The notes below the pieces were generated by a model that saw only the letters and a program-made list of their open reading frames with translations, was not told the DNA's origin and made no database searches. Positions 47,270 through 57,146 of a stretch of 64,000 nt of DNA are shown in pieces. The position numbers and the translations under genes are program-made. The number at the start of each line of letters is the position of its first letter. Position 1 is the first letter of the stretch. This DNA comes from Vombatus ursinus (taxonomy: Eukaryota; Chordata; Mammalia; Diprotodontia; Vombatidae): positions 17,909,029-17,973,028 of the forward strand of contig NW_020948983.1 in NCBI RefSeq assembly GCF_900497805.2, written 5' to 3'.

Positions 47270-47575
47270 ATTCACCAATTATAAGAGTTCCCACCTCAGT
47301 TCCTTTGCTCACAAGTCTCTGAAATGTGCTTCTATTCACTTCTGACCACTGAAATCCTACTGGTCCTTCAAGGCCCAGTCTAAACACCACATCCTCCATG
47401 ACATTTTCTCTGATTTCTACCAGGCAAAAGTAATTTCTCCCTAACATCATCCTTTTTTATGACTGTAATCTCCTTGGGAGCAGAAACTGTCTTTTTTCTT
47501 AATACTTCTTTGTATCTCCAGAGCTTAGGACAGTGCTTGGCACATAGTTGTTTATTAATAAATGCTCATTGACTA
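47270..47575 (+). repeat. L2 LINE 3' end
   Basis: 'atcctccatgacattttctctgatttc ... ggacagtgcttggcacatagttg ... taaatgctcattgac'. Confidence 0.7.
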
Positions 47576-48225
47576 TATGACAAAACAGTTTCTTAAATAC
47601 GGTCACCTCAGCTATTAGAATGAGGGTGGGGCCCTGTCTCTATCTCCCACAGCACCTAATACGGGGACATGCATTGTACACAATGTTGACTCGAAGAGGG
47701 AATGACAGAAATCACGCTGGTAAATTTGGGGGAGGGGAAGAAGGGCAAAGAGATATTGACAAGTCAGTCAATCAATCTATCAATAAACTTGAAATTATTG
47801 AATGCTTGGAAAAACAGGCCCTTTATAGATGAACAGATACATTTAATGCTTTGAGTTATGGTTTGTGTTACCAAATAAAGTATAAAAATCCTGGGAAGAA
47901 CCTGGTTAGTACCAGCTACCATGCTAAAGGTAAAAACAAGGAGAGAGCTAGGCTTGGTTGCAGTAAAGTGCAGGTTACTGTGCCATGTATGGTCACTCTT
48001 TGGGAGCCATGTATACGTTACTCTTTGGGAACCCATATTGTATGGGTATACTCTTTGTATACTTAGTCTGGGGCTAGCCCTGATGGCCAGGCTAAGGCTT
48101 TTATCCAGCTTACAGTGGGGAGCCACTGAAGGTTCAATGACACGACCACGCCAAAGCACTGGAGGCACAGGCTTCTGTGGAGCAAAGGGCAGTTATGGGG
48201 GCTCCAAGGCCGCCCCTTCACTTAG

Positions 48226-48355
48226 GAGCTCTGCATCACTTCCTCATATACCAGGCGCAAAGCCTCCAGGACTTGCACAGAGCTGGGGCGGGCTGCTGTC
48301 ATGAAGGTGTTTGAGTGAGATCCTCACCCTTCTTCAACACCACCCCATAGAAGTC
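48226..48355 (-). pseudogene. AS3MT: AS3MT exon remnant 2
   Basis: After acceptor TTTCAG, the frame reads DFYGVVLKKGEDLTQ, matching human TYYGQVLKRSADLQ. It then jumps frame by one missing base near 48307-48312 and continues NTFMTAARP ... VLEALRLVYEEV, matching human NGCVTTARP ... IREALQNVHEEV. Read in the original frame, it meets a stop at once. Cys32 of the human enzyme is Phe. The donor appears as CTAAGTG, one base from the expected GTAAGTG. Confidence 0.9.
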
Positions 48356-48379
48356 CTGAAATGGAGAGGGCCCGGGTGT

Positions 48380-48900
48380 GGGGTGCCTGTGGGTGTCTAG
48401 GGCATGGGAAGTGCACGGGGAGCACCGCCCCTCTCCCGAGGCTTAGTGCCTGACCCAGATCAGCATCCCTACCCTGAACTCGGGGTGCCAAGGTCCCCGG
48501 GCCTGATGCCTGCCCCAGGCCCAGACCCCTGGCCCATCAGGAGCCCAATGCCCCGTGCTCTGGAGTCAAAGTTCACTTGTACATCTTGCCAGATCTGCAA
48601 TTCGCTGGAGATGGCCGTCTCTGCGGAAGAGAAGGAAGGGGCTGCTCTGAGGGGCAGCTGGGAAGGACAGATGGGATGGAGGACAGCTGGGGAGGCAGGG
48701 ATCAGGTGAAGAGTGTCTCAGCGACCCCCAGCTTCCCCCAGGAAGCCAAAGGGTGACCCTGGGACGAAAGCTGGACAGGGCAAGATTTGATCCTGAGAAA
48801 GGAGTATGCCTGGCAAGAGCCGCACTGACTACTGCCTCCCCTACCCCCACCAGTGTTGGGGCTCATCCTTCCGCTTGGCCAGCCCTTCCACACAAAGCTT
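48380..48900. promoter_or_regulatory. GC-rich region around AS3MT exon 1, former promoter
   Basis: Higher GC than the surroundings, with scattered CpG. It covers the first exon and the start of intron 1. Promoter role is inferred from position only. Confidence 0.4.
48577..48618 (-). pseudogene. AS3MT: AS3MT exon remnant 1, start codon changed
   Basis: Fourteen codons, the human length, read TAISSELQIWQDVQ against human MAALRDAEIQKDVQ. The first codon is ACG (48616-48618) where ATG is expected. A donor GTGAAC follows at 48571-48576. The match is weak in residues but exact in length, position and reading phase. Confidence 0.7.
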
Positions 48901-49065
48901 TTCTCCGCAGAGCCATTAGGGACAGGCCAGTCCCTGCCCCACCCTCCAGCACCCAAACACAACAAGTCCTGTGCCAGTGCTGGCCAGGGACCCAGCACCT
49001 TTGATCAGACCATGGAGAAGGGAAGAAGGGAGGGCTAGGGCCAGTGAATGACCACACCCTCCAGA

Positions 49066-49237
49066 CAGGGGTGGGAAACCTCATCCTCAGGGCCACATGT
49101 GGCCCTCTAGGTCCTCAAGTACGACCCTTTGACTGATTCTAAACTTCACAGGACAAAAGTTTGGATTCAGTCAAAGGGCTGCACTTGAGCACCTAGAGGA
49201 CCTCATACAGCCTCAAGGCTGAGGTTCCCCACCCCTG
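49066..49237. mobile_element. hAT-type MITE, second copy
   Basis: Same family as 8823-9025: CAGGGGTGGG at one end, CCCACCCCTG at the other, internal CCTCTAGGTCCTC and its inverted copy. The 8-base flanks are CCTCCAGA and ATCCAGAA, a diverged duplication. About 30 bases shorter in the centre than the first copy. Confidence 0.82.
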
Positions 49238-49239
49238 AT

Positions 49240-49745
49240 CCAGAACAACCAGGCTGCATCCCTGACCTCCTTTTCCCATTATTGCCCAGATGGCACTTTA
49301 TTACTCCACTTTGTTTTCAAGGAACTATTAAACATCCCCTCAAAGGAACTGTGTCCTAGCTGAGGAAGATAGAATTTCAACGAGTCTATTTTTAATTAGC
49401 AGAGACCAAGGAGCTGTAACCGGCTGGTGAGGCCCATACTAATGGCTTTTCAAAAATGCTATGGACATGTAAATGAGCAGTCTCACATTGTCTCTGCCTT
49501 TCTTTAGAATTCGACTGCCTTTAAAGTTGAGTAATTAACTCTTGGAAACTTCAGGGATGGCTGCACTTTGGGATAAACCATTTTAATGATGTCTGTGATT
49601 TGATGTTTCTCATACTGTTCCACATCATTATCCTGGTTTAACAAGCACATAGTATAAAGCCATGTGCGCTGTGAGAAACACAATTATAAATAACTATGGG
49701 TGCTTTCAGAACCAAAAAAATGCATGTTTGCTATCACTGTAATAA
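49240..49745. other. Unique AT-rich intergenic DNA, possible conserved non-coding element
   Basis: No repeat recognised in a repeat-dense neighbourhood. Contains TTTTTAATTAGCAG and GAGTAATTAACTC homeodomain-type cores. Lies upstream of the AS3MT start and downstream of BORCS7. Function not shown. Confidence 0.35.
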
Positions 49746-49760
49746 AAGAAAAAAATTCCT

Positions 49761-49915
49761 GGGCAGCTAGGTGGCACAGTGGATAGAATTCCGTCAGGAG
49801 GACCTGAGTTTGATGAGGCCTTGGACACTGGACACTTACTAGCTGTGTGACCATGGGCAAGTCACTTAACCCCATTGCCTCACCACCCCTCCCAAAAAAA
49901 AAAAGCAAAGAAAAA
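49761..49915 (+). repeat. Marsupial tRNA-derived SINE
   Basis: 'gggcagctaggtggcacagtgg' head, shortened core, A-tail. Confidence 0.9.
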
Positions 49916-49943
49916 AAAATCCAAGAAGCTGTCTATCTGTATG

Positions 49944-50340
49944 AGGCGGCTAGGTGGCCTAATGGATAGAGAGATGGCCTTGATGGGCCTAGAGTTGGAA
50001 GCATTCCACTGAATTCAAGTCCAGTGTCTAACACCTACTAGCTGTGTGATCCTGAGCAAGTCACTTAACTTCTGTCCACCTCAGTTTCTTCAACTGTAAA
50101 ATGGGGATAATAATAGTCCCTTACTTCACAAACAAGGTATTTATAAAGGGGTTAGTATCGTGCCAGGCACATAGCAGGTGCCATAGAAATGCTTATTCTC
50201 TTTCCTATCTGAGCCTCAGTTTTATCTATAAGATGAGCATAATAATAGCACCTAACAGATTGTTGTGACAATCCAACGAGATTGCTTAGCAAAGCACTTT
50301 GCATAACTTAAAGCACATTACATAAATGCCAGCTACTATC
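49944..50340 (+). repeat. MIR-related marsupial SINE with extended tail
   Basis: Marsupial head 'gaggcggctaggtggc' joined to a MIR-type body ('ctcagtttcttcaactgtaaaatggggataataatag'). A second MIR tail starts at 50210. Confidence 0.75.
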
Positions 50341-50566
50341 ATTCTGTAGCTCATGAGTTATTGCTTTATAATATTATTAAAGTGGTTAAAGCATAGCTAA
50401 AACACCTAATTAAGCAAAGACCTATTAAGTGCCTACTGCAAGCAGAGTGCTGTTCTAGGTGCTGGGGCAGATAGATTCAATTAAAATTTTATATTAAATT
50501 ATATTTTATACTTGTATAAAACATATATTTGTATATATGCACATATAAATTTAAATATGTATATAA

Positions 50567-50815
50567 ATGTTGTTTTTCAGTTGTTTTAGTCATATCCAAC
50601 ACTTCATGATCCCATTTAGGATTTTCTTGGTAAATCTACAGGTTTGCCATTTCCTTCTCCAGCTCATTTTACAGATGAGGAAACTGAGGCAAACTGGGTT
50701 AAGTAACCCGCCCAGGGTGACACAGCTAAAAAGTGTTTGAGGCCAAATTTGCACTCAGGAAGATGAGTCTTCCTGACTCCAGGCCCAGCATTCTATCTAC
50801 TGGACCAGCTAGCTA
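50567..50815 (-). repeat. SINE with RTE/BovB-like tail
   Basis: Minus-strand copy ('ttgttttagtcatatccaacacttcatg' tail). Confidence 0.9.
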
Positions 50816-50979
50816 CCTATTTATACACACACATACATATGTACCTATAAATGCATGCATACATGTACATATATACGTGTGCACATAAAAAGGTGTGTTT
50901 ATTTATTTATTTAGCCCTGCCGTCATGGGGCTTACCACTCTGACTCGATAAATTTAATATTGTGTAAACAGCATGGTGC

Positions 50980-52374
50980 TTCATGAATGTAGCTCACATT
51001 ATTATCTTAGTGCATTATCTGTTACATCATTTAATTTGCTCTTTCCACAAAAATCCTACTAGGTGGGGTAAGTGCTCTTCTCTTTTTAAGGACAAAGAAA
51101 CAGACTCAAGAGACAAAGAGATTAAGGAGCTGCTGAAAATGGCTAAGCCAGCCCTGGAACCTGGTTCTCCTGACTAGCATGCACTGGCTACTGAAGCCGA
51201 CTGAAACAGATTTTGCCTGAAAGACACAAATGATGTTTCATAAGAACTGAAGTGTACATTGGACTTCTGTTTGCTGCTGCTCTATTGAATTTCAGTTAAA
51301 GTACAGTTTTCTCCAAAGTCTGTTTTGTCCCTATGACATCAGTCAACACGTCCTCCACGCCCAGTTTACAAACCTGGTAAACACACTCTGGATATGAAGA
51401 CATGATAATGCTTCTGATCCGAAACTGTCATATTCCAAGAAGGTTTTCTAGGTAAGAAAAGATAATTGCAGACAGGGGTCTCTGATGTGACACAAACTTT
51501 CATAACCACTATTTACTGCAAAGGACAATAATTCAAATTCCTCTGCATTTGGCAAGAACAGTATGTCACAAATAATGAATTCACTGACAGCTTTCAGGAT
51601 TACAAAATGAATTCAAGGCCAATTAGGGATCATGAAGACAAGGAAAAAAAAAGCTAAGAATTCAGGTCAAGGGAAGAGGCCACAGCTGGCCAGCTGAGGC
51701 ACAGTTTGCCAAACTCTTTGCTTTTACACATATAAAAATTAACTATAATACATAGAACTGTAAATAGCACTTCTGCGTGAGCTGAGAAAACAGCAGGTAT
51801 TTTGCCTGTGGTATGGGCCTCAACATCAAGCAAAGTGGGCTTACAGGTAGTCATTTAATGAATAAATATTGAAAGAATCAAGGTAGGGAGTTCTGAAATT
51901 ACTAAATAGGAAAACCCACAAATAGACTATTCATCATCATTCTTTCTTCACCTAGCCAGCTGGCATTTCTGAATTAAACCGGTATGACAAAGTATAGGCT
52001 AAATTATTACACTTATGCCACGACTTTCTACATATTAAAGATGATTTTGATGCTCAAAAAAAATGCTATGGAAATAACTGAGATGTCTCTTAATTCTGCT
52101 TTAATTAAAACTAAAACACAGTAAATGAAGAATTGGGTGAGAGGGAACAGGTTTGTCTGCGTAGAATCAAATGATACTTCTGAGTTGATCCCCGTAATCT
52201 GTGTTGCCTTAAATTATGTCTTTACATAGAGAGAGAAAACCCCATACTCTGGTAGAAGCTGAAGGCCATCACAATTCTCTTCTAACTGAACTGCTGGAAC
52301 AGAGGATGGGGATGTGAGCTCTATTTCCCTCTCAGTTTTGAGAAATGTGCTTTTTGGGCCTTTAAGATGCCATT
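50980..52374. other. Mostly unique DNA downstream of BORCS7, includes its 3' UTR
   Basis: Few repeats. The BORCS7 3' UTR must begin at 52374 and run toward lower coordinates. Its end was not fixed; ATTAAA-type signals on the minus strand occur near 52090 and 51855. Confidence 0.5.
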
Positions 52375-52426
52375 TCATTTCAGCAAATGCTTCAGCTGGT
52401 CCTGTAGATTTGAAGACAGCTCAACA
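52375..52426 (-). CDS. BORCS7: BORCS7 coding exon 5, with stop
   Basis: Follows acceptor GATTTGCAG. It completes the Asn codon and reads VELSSNLQDQLKHLLK then TGA (52375-52377). Human has VEQSSDLQDQLNHLLK. This is the C-terminal end of the small helical BORC subunit. Confidence 0.96.
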
Positions 52427-52734
52427 CTGCAAATCAGATGGAGAAAAGGTTCATTTGGAATAAACAAGTAACAAACATTTTTTTTCACTTTAATGTTAAA
52501 ATATGCTCTGTACCTGGGATAATACCTCTTCCTCCTTGCCCTCATATATACTATGAGTTCTCAAATATTAATACAGTCAACTTCTCATTAGTATGGACTA
52601 CACTAGCTTCAGAATTTTCGATCATTCATATCTAGGTCCCTAGCTTTATACTGCCAATGAAGGGGGAAGAGATTTGCTAAGCAAATTAATGTTATAAATA
52701 TGATTTCAGAGGGCATATTTTGTCTACCTGACCA

Positions 52735-52850
52735 ATCAATCAAGAAGCATTTATTAAGTGCCTACTATGTACTAGGTACTATACTATATGCTTTGAATAT
52801 ACAATGAAAGAAATAATCCCTACTGGCAAGGAGTTTACAGAATCAACAAT
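52735..52850 (+). repeat. Common mammalian repeat tail in BORCS7 intron 4
   Basis: 'aagcatttattaagtgcctactatgtactaggtactatac'. The same text starts near 33355, 44195, 50420 and 57665. Class not settled. Confidence 0.5.
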
Positions 52851-53196
52851 TTTATTAACTTGAATACATTAAATGATTCAATTCAATAAATGTATATTAT
52901 CCATTAGAATGTAAATGGATGTTGCCAATTAAAAGTGCCACTTAAAAGTGATTAAATTTGGTTTGAGGTGCCATTTGGATAAACTGTGTTAGCAACCAGA
53001 TGAGCTGCTATCTGAAAGTTAATGACATTTCTTTAAGAATGCAGGGATACATGGTTCAAGATACAGAGAGTATAAGTCAACCAGTAGGTTGACCTAAATT
53101 TCCCATCCAGCCAGGACCCAGCTGCAGAGTTTCTGCAGGCTAGCCACCCCCCCTTCCCCCAAGCTTCCCCCACCCCATGCCTCCAGTGTTACTTAC

Positions 53197-53217
53197 TTCT
53201 TCTGAATAGCTTCTTGC
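53197..53217 (-). CDS. BORCS7: BORCS7 coding exon 4 (21-base microexon)
   Basis: Between acceptor TTATTGAG and donor GTAAGT. It adds one base to finish Gln, then QEAIQK, then two bases of Asn. Human reads QEAIQKN at this place. The upstream pyrimidine tract is short, so exon recognition may need intronic enhancers. A second in-frame-looking GTAAGT overlap (ACTTACTTCT on the plus strand) sits at the donor, but only the first keeps the human reading. Confidence 0.93.
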
Positions 53218-54023
53218 CTCAATAAGAAAAGAGGAGAGGAAAATAAGAATTATAGTCTAACTCAGAATGCACAACAAGGCACACAAGCTGAAATAAGTTT
53301 TTAGTTTTTGTCACATGCTATATCACTGTCTTTCATACTAACTGGCTACTACTGACTGAAGAGTCCTACACATGAGTAGATACAGCTGCCAAGATGGATT
53401 CCCAACTCAGTCCCTCTGGCCCCGTCCATCACATTAATGGGATGTGATTCAGCAGATTACATTCAAGGCTCAAGCTCATCCTGGGTATCTAAGGCTTGGA
53501 GATATCATGTCAGCAGACCCACACCCATATGGAGAACAACCACGCACGATATTGTTTATTAAAATATTAGAAGTTCGAATGCAATTGAACATTCCTCAAA
53601 AGAAAATAAATGAAACAAATTAACCACTTCAATTTCTTTCTCATTCGCTAGTCTCTAAAGATAAAAAAACAACTAAACTGAAGCAAATCTGAGGAATAAT
53701 AAATGAGGTTTCTTAAAAGTACAATGTGATCGTTTGAGGAATCTTAGAAAAAATGTCTCTTTTTAAAAGCCATCTGTGTGATCTGTATGTACTGGACACA
53801 ACTGCATTAATGTGAACCACAGTGATAAGGGAGGGTGCAGCTTCCCAGTACGCATATCCTGGTCCCAAGTCCACAAATGCTTCATTCCCATCATTCCCAC
53901 TGGGCCAATATGCTCCTAAAACAAACTTTCTGCCCCTTTGGCCTACCCTGGGGATATCGTGAGGAAGCACAGACAATGCTGATCCTGCAAAGAGCTCCCC
54001 TTCAGAGTTTACACTGTACTTAC

Positions 54024-54067
54024 TGATATTGAAGATGAGTTGTTATAATTGCCATTTTCCTTAAACT
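54024..54067 (-). CDS. BORCS7: BORCS7 coding exon 3
   Basis: Follows acceptor TGTATACAG and ends at donor GTAAGT. Reads SLRKMAIITTHLQY plus two bases, identical to human in this stretch. Confidence 0.96.
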
Positions 54068-54176
54068 CTGTATACAAAAACAAACAAACATAGAAATATG
54101 ACTGTCCACTTCATGGCAGCAACAGAAGCTATACTGTCCTTAGAAAACCTGACTCTTAAAAGAAAAGACTTCTTAC

Positions 54177-54239
54177 GTCTTCTGAGTGCAAGATGGCATC
54201 TTCCTGCAACACCATGTTTCGAGCTGCCTGACCCAGCAG
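54177..54239 (-). CDS. BORCS7: BORCS7 coding exon 2
   Basis: Follows acceptor TGTCTTTCAG and ends at donor GTAAGA. The 21 codons read LLGQAARNMVLQEDAILHSE plus D, identical to human. Confidence 0.97.
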
Positions 54240-54574
54240 CTGAAAGACAGAAATAAAAATGGTAATAATCAACACAATTTCCAAACTTCCTGCAATCTTC
54301 CTAGTGCAGCTGCTGCACCCCTCCCGCCCTCCCTACTGCACATACACTCAAGATGTAATGGAGGCTAATTTTCCATTTGTTCATGTTGAGAATGCATTTC
54401 CTTGGCTCCATGGCGAGCCTGGCACAGTTTTGACATCTGTTCTAAAGGCCACTGCTTCAGAACAGAAGCACTCTGAAACTGCTGAGCTTTCCACATGGCT
54501 CATTAGCCAAGCGCTGAGACAGGGTCTCCCGGGGGCGTCGGGGGAGGGGGGGGTAGATGTCAGGATAAAAGGCG

Positions 54575-54915
54575 AGGTTGAGAATCACAAAACTTCAGAG
54601 TTGGAAGAGACCCCAGAGACCATTTGGTCCACCTGGTACCTGACCAGGAACTGCCCCTCCAATATCCCTGACAAACAGATGGTCATTTAGCCTTCATTTA
54701 AAGACCTCTAGTGAGCAGGAATGGCCCTCTCCCTCATGAGGCAGCCCCTTCCACTTTTTGATAGCTCTAGCTCTTCAATCTTCCTTTACATCAAGTCAAA
54801 GTTTGCAACATAGAGGCTCCCAGGATGATAGATTGAGGGTCTGAAGGAACCTTGGAGGTCATCGAGTCCAAATCCTTCACTTGTCAGATAAAACGAAGCC
54901 CCAAGACCGGCCCAT
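54575..54915 (-). repeat. CR1/L3 LINE fragments in BORCS7 intron 1
   Basis: 'cacaaaacttcagagttggaagagaccccagagacc ... ctcatgaggcagccccttccac', then a second piece at 54815-54910. Confidence 0.65.
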
Positions 54916-55384
54916 CAGGTCACAGGTGACACTTGACCACCCCCCCCAAAAAAGTGTAACCCCTTTTCTACGTGGCTGCTCTCCCAAGCCTTGATTATGC
55001 CCGCCTAGGTCTTCCCTTCTTCAGGATAAATATCCCCAGTTCTGTTGACTGACATTCGTAAGTGGTGTGGGGCTCCACACCCAAAAGTGTTTTGGCCTAA
55101 CGTGCTGCAGTTTCCCCTCACAGAACACTGAGGCTCCAGTCAAAATAAGCCCCAAAGCTCCCTTAAGTGTTCGCCTGGGCGCAAGGACACTGAACATTTC
55201 ACCAGCGCTACAGCCACAACCACTACCTGGACTCTCATTTTCCTTCCCTTTGTTGCAACTCTTAAATGGCCAATTCCGAGCCCCCATAGAGGCTTATGGG
55301 TAGATGACCCACGGAAGAGTTCTTCCAGCTAGAAAGGTCAGTGTCATAAGCGAAAAGGATTCATTTATTCTGCCTGATGTAGTA

Positions 55385-55475
55385 AAAAGAACAACAGATT
55401 TGAAATGAGAGGATCTGGGTTCAAATCATGACTGTGCTACCTTAGTGAGCTTGGGCAAGTCATGTCCAGTTCTAA
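55385..55475 (+). repeat. MIR SINE fragment
   Basis: 'aacaacagatttgaaatgagaggatctgggttcaaatcatgactgtgctacc'. Confidence 0.65.
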
Positions 55476-55494
55476 ATTCTATATAAATGTGAAT

Positions 55495-56040
55495 ATTATT
55501 GATAATATTACTTCACTCCAGTGGTTTCCTATGGTCCCCAGGATCAAATACAAAATGATCTGTCTGGCATTCAGAGAAAGCCCTTCATAGCCTAGCCCTC
55601 TCCTACCTTTCGAGTCTTTTATACTTTATTTACTCCTCACCATATATTCTTTGATCCAGTAACACTGGCCTCTGGCTGTTCCATGAATAAAACACTCTAT
55701 CATTGAGCTCCAGGCATTCTCTCTGGCTGTCCCCCATGACTGGGATGTTCTCCCACCTCCACTCCGACTACTGACCTCCCTGGTTTCCTTTAAGTCCCAA
55801 CTAAAATTCCACCCTTTACAGGAAGCCTTCCCCGACCTCCCTTAATTTCAGTGCCTCCTCTCTGTGAATTATTTCCTATTTATCCTGCATTGCTTGCTTT
55901 GTATTTTATTTGCATGTTGTCTCCCCCATTAGACAGTATGTTCCTTGAGGGCTGGGGCTGCTTTTTCCTCTTTTGGTATCCCCAGTGTTTAAGCACAGTG
56001 CCTGGAAAAAAGGAGAGGCTTAATAAATGTACTGACAGTA
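55495..56040 (+). repeat. L2 LINE 3' end in BORCS7 intron 1
   Basis: Long L2 tail: 'aggaagccttccccgacctccc ... ccattagacagtatgttccttgagggctgggg ... aggcttaataaatgtactgac'. It lies antisense to the gene. Confidence 0.85.
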
Positions 56041-56044
56041 CTCA

Positions 56045-56235
56045 TCTGATCTTCACAACAATCCTGTAAGGCAGTCAAATATTGTTATCCTCATTTTACA
56101 GATGAGGAGATTGAAGGATCAGAGGTGAAATGACTAGCCCCAAGATGGATCACCTGGGAAGAAGCAGGGGTGGGATCTGAATCCTGTTTTTCTGACTTCA
56201 AGTTCAGTGTTCTCCCTAGTACACTATTCTGTCTG
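56045..56235 (-). repeat. MIR SINE
   Basis: 'cctgtaaggcagtcaaatattgttatcctcattttacagatgagg' read as a reversed MIR. Confidence 0.7.
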
Positions 56236-56689
56236 AGTCAAGGAGCCCTGAAGCTGGAGGGGGGAAAGCCAATAAAATGTTAACAGTTGGTCCAGGAAAG
56301 AAAAGCTCATCTATTAGCCAAGGAAATTAATCCTTTCTGGAGATGCAAAAAGTGACAAGAATGGCTGCAGGACCAGGATGTGGGAAGTGAAAGGAAGGAT
56401 TCAGATGTCAGAAGGGATGGCCAGTCTTTATCAAATCCAGGAAGGGAATGCACAGCAGGATATGGAAAGCATCTCTCCTGTGCAGGTCAGGTGGCCCAGG
56501 GTACCTGCTCTTTAATGACCAAGGGCAGCAGTGCCTCGCACGTGGGGAGAACATTTTAAATGTGGGCTCAATACAACTGGGCAAATTCTTTCCCATTTCT
56601 AAGGCAATTTCCTCTTCTGTGCAATGAACTCTAAGGTCCCTTTCAGTTCTAACATTCTTTAATCTCATCATCCTAATGAACAGGTTCAG

Positions 56690-56925
56690 ACGAAATGGTG
56701 TAGTGGAAAGAACACTGGACCTGGAATCTGAACCCCGCGTTTAAAGTCCTCTACTAGCTCTGTGTGACCTTGGACAAATCACTTAACCTCTCTGGGCTTC
56801 ATTTACGAAATTTAGGACTTCAGATGATCTCTGAGATCTTTCCGTCTTCATTCACAAAGCGAGCCATTTACCATAGATGATCTCTGGGATCTTCTCCTTT
56901 TAAATCTAATGATCCTATTACTGCC
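56690..56925 (+). repeat. MIR SINE with repeated tail
   Basis: 'gtagtggaaagaacactggacctggaatctg ... ctctgtgtgaccttggac', followed by three similar pieces 'gatgatctctg(a/g)gatctt'. Confidence 0.7.
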
Positions 56926-57053
56926 TGGGGGACTAGCCTAGATGGGCCCTCAAGTTCCTTCCAATTCTGGGACTCAACGCTTTCAAGATCACGATCCTTA
57001 AGACACAACCACACAGTAGCCACGCCCACCACGTCTCTCCCACTCCTCAATGG

Positions 57054-57146
57054 ACTTCAGTTCCCAGGATGCACCACTTTATTTGCAGGCTCACAACCAG
57101 ATACTGAAGAGGATTCCATGGGGAAAACTACAAATCCCAATATGCA
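57054..57146 (+). promoter_or_regulatory. Two ZNF143/Staf-like motifs at the BORCS7 5' end
   Basis: ACTTCAGTTCCCAGGATGCA (57054-57073) and ACTACAAATCCCAATATGCA (57127-57146) both follow the ACTACAA-TCCCA--ATGC consensus bound by ZNF143, the second very closely. They lie 73 bases apart in the same orientation, inside intron 1 just after exon 1. Such sites are typical of housekeeping promoters. Binding is inference. Confidence 0.65.

Larger units (their letters stand above)
29080..48618 (-). pseudogene. AS3MT: AS3MT, arsenite methyltransferase: decayed original locus
   Basis: AS3MT is the cytosolic enzyme that uses S-adenosylmethionine and thiols to methylate trivalent arsenic. Nine exons can be placed in the right order on the minus strand (listed separately). 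Intron borders are kept at most of them, and the locus lies downstream of BORCS7 on the same strand as in human, so this is the original gene and not a retrocopy. It cannot make the enzyme. The expected start codon is ACG. Two exons have small frameshifts. In-frame stops occur in three exons. The exon for SAM-binding motif I has lost about 13 codons. At least two donor sites are changed. One exon is barely recognisable. Two solo LTRs sit inside exons. The last coding exon was not found. Conserved Cys32 is Phe, while Cys61 and Cys156 are still encoded. Identification rests on remembered human protein sequence; confidence is high because many separate exons agree. Confidence 0.93.

Noticed and set aside
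48404-49096. Several overlapping frames in GC-rich DNA
   Set aside because: GC-rich sequence is poor in stops. The only supported coding remnant is AS3MT exon 1 on the minus strand.
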